A stretch of 42,532 nt of DNA from Oscillospiraceae bacterium (GCA_017549325.1 JAFYVA010000055.1:1-42532), one strand, 5' to 3'; positions 25,847-33,712 are shown, numbered from the stretch's first letter. Translations and numbers: made by a program. Notes: generated from the letters alone by a model not told the origin.

Positions 25847-26901
25847 AAATTTTCCACAGAAAATATAAAAAACACCACATTTGGCTGGGCGGCCTCGTGG
25901 TGTTTTTTGTGCTGTTCTTCCTGCTGCGGCAGAGCCGTGCGGTGATGAATTTCCTTGCCTTTTCTGTGGTGCGCCCTGTTATGCAGTTTGTGGCGCGGCT
26001 ATGTGCCGCCACGGAAATTTCCGTGGCCGAGGTGCTGCTTTTCTCCTCCGTATGGGCGGTGCTGTGGTATATCATTCGGCAGATACGAAAGCGGCGTTTT
26101 GCCGCGCTTCTCGTCACGCTGGTGGAGATCGCCGCCACCGTCGGCGCGTGCGCCCTGCTCCTCTGGGGCAGTTTCTACGGGGCCGACGGCTTTCAGCAGA
26201 AGTCCGGCCTCACCGCCCGTGGCGGCACGGTGGAAGAACTGGCGGCAGTGACGGAACATTTCGCCGCAGGCGTTGCCGCGTATGCCCCTCAAGTCGCGCG
26301 TGACTGGCAGGGTGTGTGCGCCGAGCCCTACGGCGAGGTGCTGGCATCGTCGGAGGAGAGCTATGCCAATGTGGTGGAGCAGTTCCCCTGTCTGGACAGT
26401 GATGTGCTGCGCCCCAAGGCTGTGGCCATGTCCCGCGCTCTCAGTGCTCTGGATTTTACGGGTTTTTACTTCCCCTTCACCGGCGAGGCCAATGTGAATG
26501 TGGACAGCCCCCGCTGCTATCTGCCCGTCACCATCTGCCATGAGCAGGCCCATCAGCAGGGCATCGCCTCGGAGCAGGAGTGCAGCTTTGTGGGCATCAT
26601 GGCGGCCATCACCTGCGATGATCCTGCCTACCGCTATTCCGGCTATCTCATGGGCTACGTCTATCTGGCCAATGCCCTCTACCGCGTGGATCGGGAGGCG
26701 TGGCAGGCCATCCGCGACACCATCCCGCAGGAGGCGCTCATCGACCTGCAATACCATCGCCTCTACTGGGCCCAGTTCGAAGGGCCGGTGAAAACCGTTT
26801 CCACCACCGTCTACGACGGATTTTTGAAGGTCAACGGTCTCACCGACGGCATCGCCAACTACGGTACAGTGGTGGATCTGTTGCTGGGGTATTTTGCATA
26901 A
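25843..26901 (+). CDS. DUF3810-family membrane protein with HExxH metalloprotease motif
   Basis: A 352-residue protein with three N-terminal transmembrane segments (about 13-33, 60-78, 92-112) and a long extracellular or periplasm-facing domain. The sequence VTICHEQAHQQG holds HEQAH at residues 233-237, which is an HExxH zinc-metallopeptidase motif. SEQECSFVG ten residues later supplies a possible third ligand, Glu or Cys region. The family is DUF3810, predicted to be gluzincin-like peptidases without a known substrate. The start overlaps the thioesterase stop by 4 bases, and a terminator follows. A role in processing a peptide linked to the importer is speculative. Confidence 0.85.
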   Translation: MKIFHRKYKKHHIWLGGLVVFFVLFFLLRQSRAVMNFLAFSVVRPVMQFVARLCAATEISVAEVLLFSSVWAVLWYIIRQIRKRRFAALLVTLVEIAATVGACALLLWGSFYGADGFQQKSGLTARGGTVEELAAVTEHFAAGVAAYAPQVARDWQGVCAEPYGEVLASSEESYANVVEQFPCLDSDVLRPKAVAMSRALSALDFTGFYFPFTGEANVNVDSPRCYLPVTICHEQAHQQGIASEQECSFVGIMAAITCDDPAYRYSGYLMGYVYLANALYRVDREAWQAIRDTIPQEALIDLQYHRLYWAQFEGPVKTVSTTVYDGFLKVNGLTDGIANYGTVVDLLLGYFA

Positions 26902-26914
26902 GATGAAAAAATTT

Positions 26915-26946
26915 AAGGACGGAGCTGTTGAGCAGCTTCGTCCTTT
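26915..26946. terminator. Terminator hairpin at the left edge of cassette A
   Basis: AAGGACGGAGCTG (26915-26927) pairs with CAGCTTCGTCCTT (26933-26945) with one G-T pair and a short loop, followed by T. It ends the ABC operon. The same stem, with small changes, occurs at 33075-33111 beside the second Xre gene. Confidence 0.8.
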
Positions 26947-26952
26947 TACCGT

Positions 26953-27294
26953 TTATAGATGTTTGTCCATAGAGAGCTTAGCGGCTTTGACGATGTCGCT
27001 CAGTACCTTTACCTGCTGCGCCGAGCAATCGCCCAAGGAGGAGAGAAGTTCTTCCATAACGGCGTTCCTACCCATCTCTGCGTGGTCAAAGAGAAGATCA
27101 TCGGTGCGAACATCCAAGGCAGTGGCGATGGATACGAGAACAGGAAGACTCAGCTTGGTGTTGCCTGTTTCAATGTGGCTCATGTGGGTGGTGGAAATGC
27201 CGATCTTCTCTGCCAAGTCCTCCTGCGACAGCTGATGTGCTTTTCTGAATTTCCGTATTCTTTGCCCAATTTCGTAATAATTCAAGAGATCCAC
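26953..27294 (-). CDS. Xre-family transcriptional regulator (cassette A)
   Basis: A protein of up to 113 residues with a Cro/CI-type helix-turn-helix at about residues 10-65: IGQRIRKFRKAHQLSQEDLA, then KIGISTTHMSHIETGNTKLS. The remaining C-terminal 45 residues are helical and may mediate dimerisation. The first codon would be GTG 27294, but its AAGGG is only two bases away. TTG 27285, giving MNYYEIGQRI, has better spacing from the GGCGG stretch and is a likely alternative. The gene points away from the two unknown genes of the cassette and probably represses its own and their promoters. Confidence 0.87.
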   Translation of the reverse strand: MDLLNYYEIGQRIRKFRKAHQLSQEDLAEKIGISTTHMSHIETGNTKLSLPVLVSIATALDVRTDDLLFDHAEMGRNAVMEELLSSLGDCSAQQVKVLSDIVKAAKLSMDKHL

Positions 27295-27405
27295 CGCCCT
27301 TGTGATTAAAATGTACTTGAATTATAAAGGCGATTATGATAATGTTGAATAAACTGTATAGGCTTTTTTATGTCTATAAAATTAAAATTATTGGGAGGGA
27401 ATTAT

Positions 27406-27699
27406 ATGGACGGATGGAATTTCCATGGATTTATCGCGTTGCCACTTGAAACATATGCAAACAAATTGACCAATGGAGAGTACACAACAGCAGATGAAAT
27501 TGAACAGGGTGACTTTGTAGATGTGATGTTGGGCGCGTTGTCAATCGCCTACGGCAACTTGGAAAAGCTTGATTGGTTTGTAGAAGTGTGTCAGCCCTTT
27601 GACAAAAAGCCTGCAAGCGAAATTTCCAAAGAGGATGCAGAAAGGCTGTTCCGTGAATTTGAAATTTTGGCAAAAAAGAAATTAGAAGAGAAGAAATAA
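27406..27699 (+). CDS. Hypothetical protein of AT-rich cassette A
   Basis: A 97-residue acidic soluble protein with no domain I recognise. It begins MDGWNFHGFIALPLETYANK and ends in a charged helix rich in Lys and Glu. ATG 27406 has GGGAGGGAA upstream; an ATG at 27370 in the same frame lies before that site. The base composition is clearly more AT-rich than the operons on either side, which suggests later acquisition. It is followed 16 bases later by the next gene, so the two are probably co-transcribed. Confidence 0.65.
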   Translation: MDGWNFHGFIALPLETYANKLTNGEYTTADEIEQGDFVDVMLGALSIAYGNLEKLDWFVEVCQPFDKKPASEISKEDAERLFREFEILAKKKLEEKK

Positions 27700-27715
27700 C
27701 GAAAAGGAGAAAGAT

Positions 27716-28462
27716 ATGAGTGCGACGCTGTGGGCAATACTGATTATTCTGGTTCCGGCAGTAATCATGTTTATAAGACAAATTGGTGTGATGGACAATG
27801 TAGCCCCACCTTCTTATTTGGATAATTCCGATGGAACGCAGATTGGAAGATTAAACAAGTGGCTGAATGAACATCCGGAAGCGAAAAGTATTTATAATAG
27901 CAGAGAAGTTTGTGCTGGTTATAGAGAGAAAATGTCAAATGATGAGATTGGAAAAAATCTACTCAATATGGGGGCAAAGGTCGTGTTTGTCAGCCGAAGA
28001 GCAGGTGATCCCGCTTTGTTGATTATTACGAAAGAGATGATGTTAGCGGTAAGCGAATATCAGGGAAGAAAGGAAGTAGCTATTGCGCCCAATAAAGGGG
28101 CGGCATTAGAGAGAATCAGAAGACAAGATATAAGAGAATACGATGGATATACGGCACCCGGAAAAGAGAAGAGCGTAGTAAAAAGTGCAGTCGTCGGCGG
28201 TATTATTGGCGGTGGAGCAGGAGCGGTCGTTGGTGCGATTGCTGCTGAAAATCATAACCGAACTGCCGCGACAACAACAAGGACTGTTGTAACTTCTTAT
28301 AAAACAGGAAAAAAAGAAGCAATCTTTTGGTTTAAGACGATAGCTGACCATATAACATTAGACCATTGTAGTTGGACAGATATTTATACGGCTCCGGGAA
28401 TACGCATTAGCGAAGAAAATGCTAAAGAGTCGATTTCTCAGTTGTTAGATAAAATCTGGTAA
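27716..28462 (+). CDS. Hypothetical membrane protein with glycine zipper (cassette A)
   Basis: A 248-residue protein I do not recognise. It has an N-terminal transmembrane segment (about 4-23, LWAILIILVPAVIMFI), a soluble middle, then a glycine-rich hydrophobic stretch near residues 158-180 (VVGGIIGGGAGAVVGAIAA) that looks like a glycine zipper. A Thr-rich segment and a soluble C-terminal part follow. AAAAGGAGAAAG precedes the ATG. Composition is AT-rich, as in the rest of the cassette. Glycine zippers occur in membrane-inserting and oligomerising proteins, but no function is claimed here. Confidence 0.68.
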   Translation: MSATLWAILIILVPAVIMFIRQIGVMDNVAPPSYLDNSDGTQIGRLNKWLNEHPEAKSIYNSREVCAGYREKMSNDEIGKNLLNMGAKVVFVSRRAGDPALLIITKEMMLAVSEYQGRKEVAIAPNKGAALERIRRQDIREYDGYTAPGKEKSVVKSAVVGGIIGGGAGAVVGAIAAENHNRTAATTTRTVVTSYKTGKKEAIFWFKTIADHITLDHCSWTDIYTAPGIRISEENAKESISQLLDKIW

Positions 28463-28481
28463 AAAGAAAAAGAGAAAAACA

Positions 28482-28519
28482 AAACAACAGCTTCGCCGTG
28501 CGGCGAAGCTGTTGTTTTT
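28482..28519. terminator. Bidirectional terminator at the right edge of cassette A
   Basis: AAACAACAGCTTCGCCG (28482-28498) pairs with CGGCGAAGCTGTTGTTT (28501-28517), with T residues after it and A residues before it. It separates the AT-rich cassette from the ybaB gene on the other strand. Confidence 0.88.
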
Positions 28520-28532
28520 CTATGCTTTTTTC

Positions 28533-28892
28533 TCACAGACCGGGGATGCCCAGGCCGCCGGTGAAGGCGTTCATGGACTTGCTCATGGCATCTTCTGCCT
28601 GACGCAGTGCCTCGTTGACGGCGCTGACCACCAGATCCTGCAGCATCTCCACATCCTCGGGATCCACCACCTCGGGCTTGATGTTCAGGGCCTTCAGCTC
28701 CTTCTTGCCGCTGACCACGGCCTGCACGGCGCCGCCGCCCACGGTGGCGGTGAAGTCGGTGTTCTCCACATCCTCCTGTGCCTTGGCCATCTGCTGCTGC
28801 ATCTGCATGATCTTCTGCTGCATCTGCTGCTGGCGCATCATCTGACCCTGAGAGCCGCTGAAGCCGCCTCTTGCGCTATAACCTTTTGCCAT
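28533..28892 (-). CDS. ybaB: YbaB/EbfC-family nucleoid-associated protein
   Basis: A 119-residue DNA-binding protein of the YbaB/EbfC family. A Gly/Ser-rich N-terminus and a Gln/Met-rich coiled coil ([20 protein letters not shown]) precede the core [20 protein letters not shown] and the [20 protein letters not shown] helix. It follows dnaX by 25 bases as in most bacteria. In the common dnaX-ybaB-recR order recR would come next; here a terminator and the AT-rich cassette A follow instead. Confidence 0.93.
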   Translation of the reverse strand: MAKGYSARGGFSGSQGQMMRQQQMQQKIMQMQQQMAKAQEDVENTDFTATVGGGAVQAVVSGKKELKALNIKPEVVDPEDVEMLQDLVVSAVNEALRQAEDAMSKSMNAFTGGLGIPGL

Positions 28893-28917
28893 TGTTTCGT
28901 TCTCCTTATGTGTAAAT

Positions 28918-30690
28918 TTATTTGATCTTAAAACTTTCCAGCGTTTTTCCCTTCGCCATCAATTCCTCCAGTGCGTCGGCGGGAGGGGCAGCGGGCACTT
29001 CCCACGGAGGTGTCTCGGTGGGCGACGCCTCGGCTTTGGGCTGGGGTGCAGGCGCGGGGCGGGAGGTCTTTTTCTCCTGCTTGGGCACATCGCCCACGGC
29101 GAAGATGACGCGGACATCGTGACCCACCTCGCCGGCGGTGACCTCCTGCAGGACGGAGATGACCTCCGGCTTGTCCAGCGAGGATTTTACAAAGTCGTTC
29201 TGGCACAGCACCTTCAACACGTCGCCCTCCAGTACGCCGCCGGCCATGTTGAGGAACACGCGGAGGCTGACGCTCAAACGACCCTTATACTGGTCGATCA
29301 AACGGCCCCATACACCGCTGTCGCCGCCCGAAGATGCGGCGGGTGCCGCCTTGGGTGCGGGTGCGGCCTTAGCCTTGGGCTGAGGTGCAGGTGCGGGCTC
29401 GTCGGGGACATCAAAGACGCGCTCGCCGTATTCCTCCGGCATGGGAGGCTCTTCGTATCGCGTCTCGATGGGGATCTCGGGCACAACGGGGGCAGGTGTC
29501 GCTTTCGGTGCGGAAGCGGGTGCGGAGACCACCGTCTTGACGGTGACGCCGCCCTCTTCCAACGATGCCACGCGGGCGTTCAATGCGGCCAGATCACCGC
29601 AGAGGCTCTCGTTGCACAGCCGCAGCAGGCACAGCTCAGCATCGGTGCGGGGGCGAGTGCTATCGCCCAGTGTGGCGCAGCAGCGCTGCAGCGTCTCGGT
29701 CATAAAGAGAAAGCGCTCGATAGGGGTATCTGCCGTAAGTTCCAGCAACGTTTTGGTATCGTACAGACCCGTCAGCAGGGCGCGAGCACCGTCGGGTGCG
29801 GCCTTCATCATGGTCAGTTCGCGGCCCAGGTCACTGAGCTCACCCAGCAGGGCGGCCACATCCTTTCCATCGCGGTAGAGCTTATCAAACAGGGCCAGTG
29901 CATCGGCAGCGCGGCGTTCCAGTGCGCAGCGCATCAGCTGCACCGTCTGCACGCTGCCGGCCAGACCCAACACCTGCAGCACGGCGGCGCTGTCGACCGT
30001 TTCTCCTGCGGCGCGGCACTGGTCAAGAAGGGACAGGGCATCGCGCAGTGCGCCGTTTGCCATGCGGGAGAGGAGCTCGGCTCCGTCGCCGGTCAGGTTG
30101 ATGCCCTCGCTCTTGGCAATGGCCATCAGCTGGCGCTCCATATCGCGGGGCAGGATACGCTTGAAGGCAAAGCGCTGGCAGCGGGAGAGAATGGTGGCGG
30201 GCACCTTGTGCAGCTCGGTGGTGGCCAGAATGAACAGCAGGTGCTCCGGCGGTTCTTCGAGAATTTTCAGCAAGGCGTTGAAGGCCTCGCGGGTCAGCAT
30301 GTGTACCTCGTCGATGATGTACACACGCTTACGCAGTACGGCGGGGGTATAGATGGCTTCTTCCCGCAGCGCACGGACATAGTCCACGCCGCTGTTGGAG
30401 GCGGCGTCCAGTTCCGTCACATCCAGTGCCGTGCCGCTGTCGATGGCGCGGCAGGCCTCACACTGACAGCAGGGTGCGCCGTCGATGGGGCTCTCGCAGT
30501 TGACGGCCTTGGCCAGAATGCGGGCGCAGGTGGTCTTGCCGGTGCCGCGGGTGCCGGTGAAGAGATAGGCATGGGAGGTGTGCCCCGTCGCCACCTGGCG
30601 GCGGAGGGTATCGGTGATATGGGCCTGTCCCACCACCTCGTCAAAGGTGCGGGGACGCCATTTGCGGTACAAGGCCTGATACATGGGCAA
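28918..30690 (-). CDS. dnaX: DNA polymerase III subunit gamma/tau
   Basis: The 590-residue clamp-loader subunit. The AAA+ domain has Walker A in [16 protein letters not shown] near residue 43, a zinc module with [16 protein letters not shown] (residues about 64-79), Walker B in YIIDEVHML and the arginine finger in LSRCQRF. Domain III follows to about residue 370. A Pro/Ala-rich linker (about 385-465) leads to a C-terminal domain (about 470-560) that probably contacts the polymerase. GGGAGG lies before ATG 30690. The SRP RNA gene ends only 27 bases upstream, so both may be on one transcript. Confidence 0.96.
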   Translation of the reverse strand: MPMYQALYRKWRPRTFDEVVGQAHITDTLRRQVATGHTSHAYLFTGTRGTGKTTCARILAKAVNCESPIDGAPCCQCEACRAIDSGTALDVTELDAASNSGVDYVRALREEAIYTPAVLRKRVYIIDEVHMLTREAFNALLKILEEPPEHLLFILATTELHKVPATILSRCQRFAFKRILPRDMERQLMAIAKSEGINLTGDGAELLSRMANGALRDALSLLDQCRAAGETVDSAAVLQVLGLAGSVQTVQLMRCALERRAADALALFDKLYRDGKDVAALLGELSDLGRELTMMKAAPDGARALLTGLYDTKTLLELTADTPIERFLFMTETLQRCCATLGDSTRPRTDAELCLLRLCNESLCGDLAALNARVASLEEGGVTVKTVVSAPASAPKATPAPVVPEIPIETRYEEPPMPEEYGERVFDVPDEPAPAPQPKAKAAPAPKAAPAASSGGDSGVWGRLIDQYKGRLSVSLRVFLNMAGGVLEGDVLKVLCQNDFVKSSLDKPEVISVLQEVTAGEVGHDVRVIFAVGDVPKQEKKTSRPAPAPQPKAEASPTETPPWEVPAAPPADALEELMAKGKTLESFKIK

Positions 30691-30717
30691 CCTCCCTGCA
30701 TGGTAACAGATAGACTA

Positions 30718-30855
30718 AGTCCTCCCCAGACGGCTACAGAACCGGCACCCTCGCGGCACATGGTGATCCCTCTTAATGCTGCTCGGTTCCCCGCCTGACA
30801 TGATTCGTGGGCATCCATTGCGCGAGACCGGTTCCGCAGCCGTCTGCGGAGGACT
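30718..30855 (-). ncRNA. ffs: Signal recognition particle RNA, small bacterial type
   Basis: On the minus strand the conserved SRP domain IV is plain: GTCAGG, a GGAA tetraloop closed by CGG/CCG, and AGCAGC (about 30777-30802). It lies at the tip of a long hairpin. The outer ends AGTCCTCC and GGAGGACT (30848-30855 and 30718-30725) pair, as do CAGACGGCT and AGCCGTCTG, and GAACCGG with CCGGTTC. The visible length is about 138 nt. The 5' Alu domain of the roughly 270-nt Bacillus scRNA is not seen. It has its own promoter and lies just before dnaX. Confidence 0.92.
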
Positions 30856-30863
30856 CTTTTCCT

Positions 30864-30892
30864 ATTCTACACCAAAAGTTTCGTCTTGGCAA
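30864..30892 (-). promoter_or_regulatory. Predicted promoter for SRP RNA (and dnaX-ybaB)
   Basis: On the minus strand TTGCCA (30892-30887) and TAGAAT (30869-30864) are 17 bases apart. Transcription would begin about 7 bases later, at the base of the SRP RNA helix, which supports both calls. Confidence 0.75.
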
Positions 30893-30914
30893 CTATGAGT
30901 TTGCCCTAAGAGTC

Positions 30915-30942
30915 TTGCTTTTTTGCAAAAAAAGTTTATGAT
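30915..30942 (+). promoter_or_regulatory. Predicted promoter with partial Fur-type site for the CobW pair
   Basis: TTGCTT (30915-30920) and TATGAT (30937-30942) are 16 bases apart. The overlapping stretch 30939-30953 begins TGATAAT and matches the 15-base Fur pattern TGATAATNATTATCA only in part: the left half is complete and the right half is degenerate. Control by a metal regulator is possible but weakly supported. Confidence 0.4.
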
Positions 30943-30995
30943 AATAATGATATATTCCGCGCTGTTGCAGGCGCGATGGAAAAGAAGGGTGTATT

Positions 30996-32120
30996 ATGAC
31001 GAAGATTGATATTATTTCCGGCTTCCTTGGTGCGGGTAAGACCACCTTGATCAAGAAGCTGCTGGGTGAGGCCTTCCACGGTGAGAAACTGGTGCTCATT
31101 GAGAACGAGTTCGGCGAGATCAGCATCGACGGCGGCTTCCTCAAAGACAGCGGCGTGCAGGTCTCTGAGATGTCCTCCGGTTGCATCTGCTGCTCTCTGG
31201 TGGGCGATTTTGCCACCGCACTGAAGGATGTGAAGGCACAGTTCACCCCTGACCGCATCCTCATTGAGCCCTCCGGCGTGGGTAAGCTCAGCGATGTCAT
31301 CGCCGCTGTGGAAAAGACCGCGGCTGAAGATGGAGATATGTGCCTCAACAGCTACACCACCGTGGCTGACGGCGCCAAGGTGAAGATCTACATGAAGAAC
31401 TTCGGTGAGTTCTACAACGACCAGATCGAATCTGCCGGCACCATCATTCTCTCCCGCACCCAGAAGCTGACGCAGGAGAAGCTGGAGTCTGCTGTGGCAC
31501 AGCTCCGTGAGAAGAACGGCGAGGCCGCCATTATCACCACCCCCTGGGACGAGATCTCCGGCCAGACGATTCTGGCCGCCATGGAGAAGGTGTCTCTGGC
31601 CGAGGAGATGATGGAGCAGATGCATGAGCATCACCACAATCACGACCACGATCATGAGTGCGACGATCCCCATTGCTGCTGCCACGACCATGAGCACGAT
31701 CATCACGAGCACCATCATCACCGTGACCATGATGAGCACTGCGACTGCCACGAGCACGAGCATCATCACCATCATCATGAACACGATCACGAGTGTGACG
31801 ATCCCCACTGCTGCTGCCATGACCACGATCATCACCATCATCACGCCGACGAGGTATTCTCCTCCTGGGGCGTGGAGACGGTAAAGACCTATACCGAGAA
31901 GCAGCTCCAGACCATCCTCTCCGCGCTCGACAGCGGTGAGTACGGTACGGTGCTGCGCGCCAAGGGCATCGTCCCCGCCGAGGGCGGCAAGTGGCTGCAC
32001 TTCGACTATGTGCCCGAGGAGTCCGAGGTGCGCTTCGGCGGTGCCGACTATACCGGCCGCCTCTGCGTCATCGGCGCCCAGCTGAAGGAAGACAAGCTCG
32101 CGCAGCTGTTTGCCCTGTAA
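30996..32120 (+). CDS. CobW/P47K-family GTPase with long His/Cys-rich metal-binding insert
   Basis: A 374-residue G3E GTPase of the COG0523 group, which are putative zinc or other metal chaperones. Walker A is GFLGAGKTT (9-17). The family metal-binding CxCC motif is C63-I-C65-C66. IENEFGEISID and LIEPSGVGKLSD are also typical. The usual NKxD is replaced by the segment ILSRTQKLTQ. Residues about 209-284 are an extreme His/Asp/Glu/Cys-rich insert with two copies of a 15-residue unit, HDHECDDPHCCCHDH, 45 residues apart. A CobW C-terminal domain (about 285-374) follows. AAGAAGGGTG precedes the start. A second GTPase gene follows in 12 bases. Confidence 0.92.
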   Translation: MTKIDIISGFLGAGKTTLIKKLLGEAFHGEKLVLIENEFGEISIDGGFLKDSGVQVSEMSSGCICCSLVGDFATALKDVKAQFTPDRILIEPSGVGKLSDVIAAVEKTAAEDGDMCLNSYTTVADGAKVKIYMKNFGEFYNDQIESAGTIILSRTQKLTQEKLESAVAQLREKNGEAAIITTPWDEISGQTILAAMEKVSLAEEMMEQMHEHHHNHDHDHECDDPHCCCHDHEHDHHEHHHHRDHDEHCDCHEHEHHHHHHEHDHECDDPHCCCHDHDHHHHHADEVFSSWGVETVKTYTEKQLQTILSALDSGEYGTVLRAKGIVPAEGGKWLHFDYVPEESEVRFGGADYTGRLCVIGAQLKEDKLAQLFAL

Positions 32121-32132
32121 GGAGTGTGCACG

Positions 32133-33062
32133 ATGGATATTCCTGTTTATCTCATTGCCGGTTTTCTCGATGCCGGTAAGACCGAATTTATCCGCGGCAT
32201 CCTTGCCGACGGCTTTGCCCGCGAGGATCGCACGCTGCTGATCGTCTGCGAAGAGGGCGAGAACGACTATGACCGCGCCGTGCTGGACAACGTGTTCACC
32301 TGCAAGGTGGAGGACATGGAGGAGCTGACTCCTGAGTTCCTGAAGAAACTGGAGAAGCAGTACAAGCCCAAGCAGGTCATCATTGAGTACAACGGTATGT
32401 GGGCCATCGAGCCTCTGTACCGCGAAGGTCTCCCTGCCAACTGGATCCTGTATCAGATCATGGTGCTGGTGGATGCCACCACCTTTGAAATGTATGTCAA
32501 GAATATGGGTCAGCTGATGATGGAGAAGCTGATGAACGCCGATCTCCTCATCTTCAACCGCTGCAATGAAGAACTCCGCGCCATGCTGCGCTCCCGCAAT
32601 GTCCGTATGGTGAACCGCCGCGCCGACATCTATCTGGAGAACGCCGACGGCACCAGCGAGGAGTATGTGACCCCCGACATGATGCCCTTCGACCTGTCCT
32701 CGGGACACCTGGATGTGCCGGAGGATGACTACGGCGTGTGGTATGTGGACCTGATGGACAACACCCGCCGCTATGACGGCATCACCGTGAAGTACAAGGC
32801 CATCATGTGCCACTCCAAGAAGTTCAAGGGCGTCCACTGCCCCGGCCGCTTTGCCATGGTCTGCTGCGAGGACGATATGCAGTTTTTGGCTCTGGTCTGC
32901 CGCGGCGAGGGTTTGGAGAAGTTCAAGGACCGCGAGTGGGTGGAGATCACCGCCACGGTAAAGGTGGAGAGCTGCGACGCCTATCAGGGCGAAGGCCCCG
33001 TCCTCTATGTGACGGACATCCACAAAACGGACAAGCCCAAAGAGGAAGTCGTGAGTTTTTAA
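32133..33062 (+). CDS. CobW-like GTPase with possible YcgQ/DUF1980-like C-terminal domain
   Basis: A 309-residue protein. The N-terminal G domain has Walker A GFLDAGKTEF (10-19) and resembles the CobW family, but the CxCC metal motif is missing. The C-terminal part (about 215-300) does not look like a CobW C-domain. It has VKYKAIMCHSKKFKGVHCPG, then RFAMVCCEDDMQFLALVC and WVEITATVKVE, then GPVLYVTDI. This pattern recalls the C-terminal domain of YcgQ/TIGR03943 (DUF1980) proteins, which accompany metal-responsive permeases. I chose ATG 32133 because AAGGAG at 32119-32124 fits; GTG 32124 overlaps that site. It is co-transcribed with the preceding GTPase. Confidence 0.8.
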   Translation: MDIPVYLIAGFLDAGKTEFIRGILADGFAREDRTLLIVCEEGENDYDRAVLDNVFTCKVEDMEELTPEFLKKLEKQYKPKQVIIEYNGMWAIEPLYREGLPANWILYQIMVLVDATTFEMYVKNMGQLMMEKLMNADLLIFNRCNEELRAMLRSRNVRMVNRRADIYLENADGTSEEYVTPDMMPFDLSSGHLDVPEDDYGVWYVDLMDNTRRYDGITVKYKAIMCHSKKFKGVHCPGRFAMVCCEDDMQFLALVCRGEGLEKFKDREWVEITATVKVESCDAYQGEGPVLYVTDIHKTDKPKEEVVSF

Positions 33063-33074
33063 AAAGTAAATCAA

Positions 33075-33111
33075 AAAAGGACGGAGCTGCTCCACGCGGC
33101 TTCGTCCTTTT
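33075..33111. terminator. Terminator hairpin at the left edge of cassette B
   Basis: AAAAGGACGGAGCTGC (33075-33090) pairs with GCGGCTTCGTCCTTTT (33096-33111) with two G-T pairs. The stem is nearly the same as at 26915-26946. It ends the CobW operon, and the Xre gene stop codon lies in its T run. Confidence 0.82.
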
Positions 33112-33328
33112 AGGTTTCTTCTCGTTTTTTGTCTTTTGTATATTTCATAATGTCGCCAACCTCACACTCCAAAATGCGGCAGAAGGTGTCGATAGTGTTG
33201 GTGCTTACGCTTTCATTGCGTTTCAAGCGGGTGATTTGCGCGGGGCTGATGTGATGCTTCTTAATGAGAGTATATTGCGAAATTCCCTTCTCCTTCATCA
33301 CATTCCACAAATTATCGTAAGAAATCAT
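33110..33328 (-). CDS. Xre-family transcriptional regulator (cassette B)
   Basis: A 72-residue protein made almost only of a Cro/CI helix-turn-helix: MISYDNLWNVMKEKGISQYT, then IKKHHISPAQITRLKRNESV, then IDTFCRILECEVGDIMKY. It belongs to the small HTH_26-like group. I chose ATG 33328 because GAGGTGGGGCAG stands just before it on its strand; a TTG at 33364 has no ribosome site. A perfect inverted repeat lies at 33381-33402 between this gene and the divergent membrane protein gene, a natural place for its operator. Confidence 0.87.
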   Translation of the reverse strand: MISYDNLWNVMKEKGISQYTLIKKHHISPAQITRLKRNESVSTNTIDTFCRILECEVGDIMKYTKDKKREET

Positions 33329-33362
33329 CTGCCCCACCTCACTTTCTACTTGCATATTAACC

Positions 33363-33402
33363 AAAATAGGTATATATTGCTATTAACCAATATCGGTTAA
33401 TA
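33363..33402. promoter_or_regulatory. Operator-like repeat, copy 1
   Basis: A 40-nt segment that recurs at 33759-33798 with 36 of 40 bases identical and no gap. It holds a perfect inverted repeat, TATTAACC (33381-33388), AATATC, GGTTAATA (33395-33402). It lies 28 bases before the membrane protein start and upstream of the divergent Xre gene. Binding by that Xre protein is the simplest reading. Confidence 0.7.
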
Positions 33403-33430
33403 CAGAAAACAAGTAGAAAAGGAGAGAAAA

Positions 33431-33712
33431 ATGAAACGAGAAAATATGTTTAATGAGAATAGCAACCAGTGGATTAAAATTTTCAAGGGATACACAAAGG
33501 TGATGTTTTGGATATGTATCGTGGCTGCGGTAGTCTTGTGCATATTAGGGTGGTGCGATTGGTTCTGGATAACTAGCTCTATTTTCGTTGATGGCCTTCT
33601 TTTGTTAGTGTGCGGAGTCTTTGCCGCTTTTGCACTGCTTGTTGTTAATATGCTCATTATTCAGTTTTTGAATAATGTTCAAGTTATCCGTGAAAAAGTT
33701 GAAAAGATGTAA
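33431..33712 (+). CDS. Small membrane protein of cassette B
   Basis: A 93-residue protein with two transmembrane segments, about residues 23-42 (VMFWICIVAAVVLCILGW) and 50-78 (SIFVDGLLLLVCGVFAAFAL and on), and charged ends. I do not recognise a family. AAAAGGAGAGAAAA lies before the ATG. The gene is AT-rich. It is preceded by copy 1 of the 40-nt repeat and begins MKRENMF. Confidence 0.68.
   Translation: MKRENMFNENSNQWIKIFKGYTKVMFWICIVAAVVLCILGWCDWFWITSSIFVDGLLLLVCGVFAAFALLVVNMLIIQFLNNVQVIREKVEKM

Noticed and set aside
26953..28462. Cassette A as a classical toxin-antitoxin system
   Set aside because: An Xre regulator is present, but neither neighbour matches a toxin family I know, and the orientation (divergent, with two plus-strand genes) is not the usual overlapping pair.
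28918..30690. Programmed frameshift in dnaX giving gamma and tau
   Set aside because: No clear A-rich slippery site with a following stop and stem was seen at the domain III boundary; only the full-length product is supported.
31620..31850. Possible CRISPR or tandem DNA repeat
   Set aside because: The repetition of CAC/CAT/GAC/GAG codons comes from the His/Asp/Glu-rich protein insert. Units are irregular, in frame, and there are no spacers.
30936..33095. A 719-codon minus-strand open frame opposite the CobW pair
   Set aside because: It reads the complement of the His-rich repeats as Met/Val/Leu runs. The plus strand has GTPase motifs, ribosome sites and a terminator.
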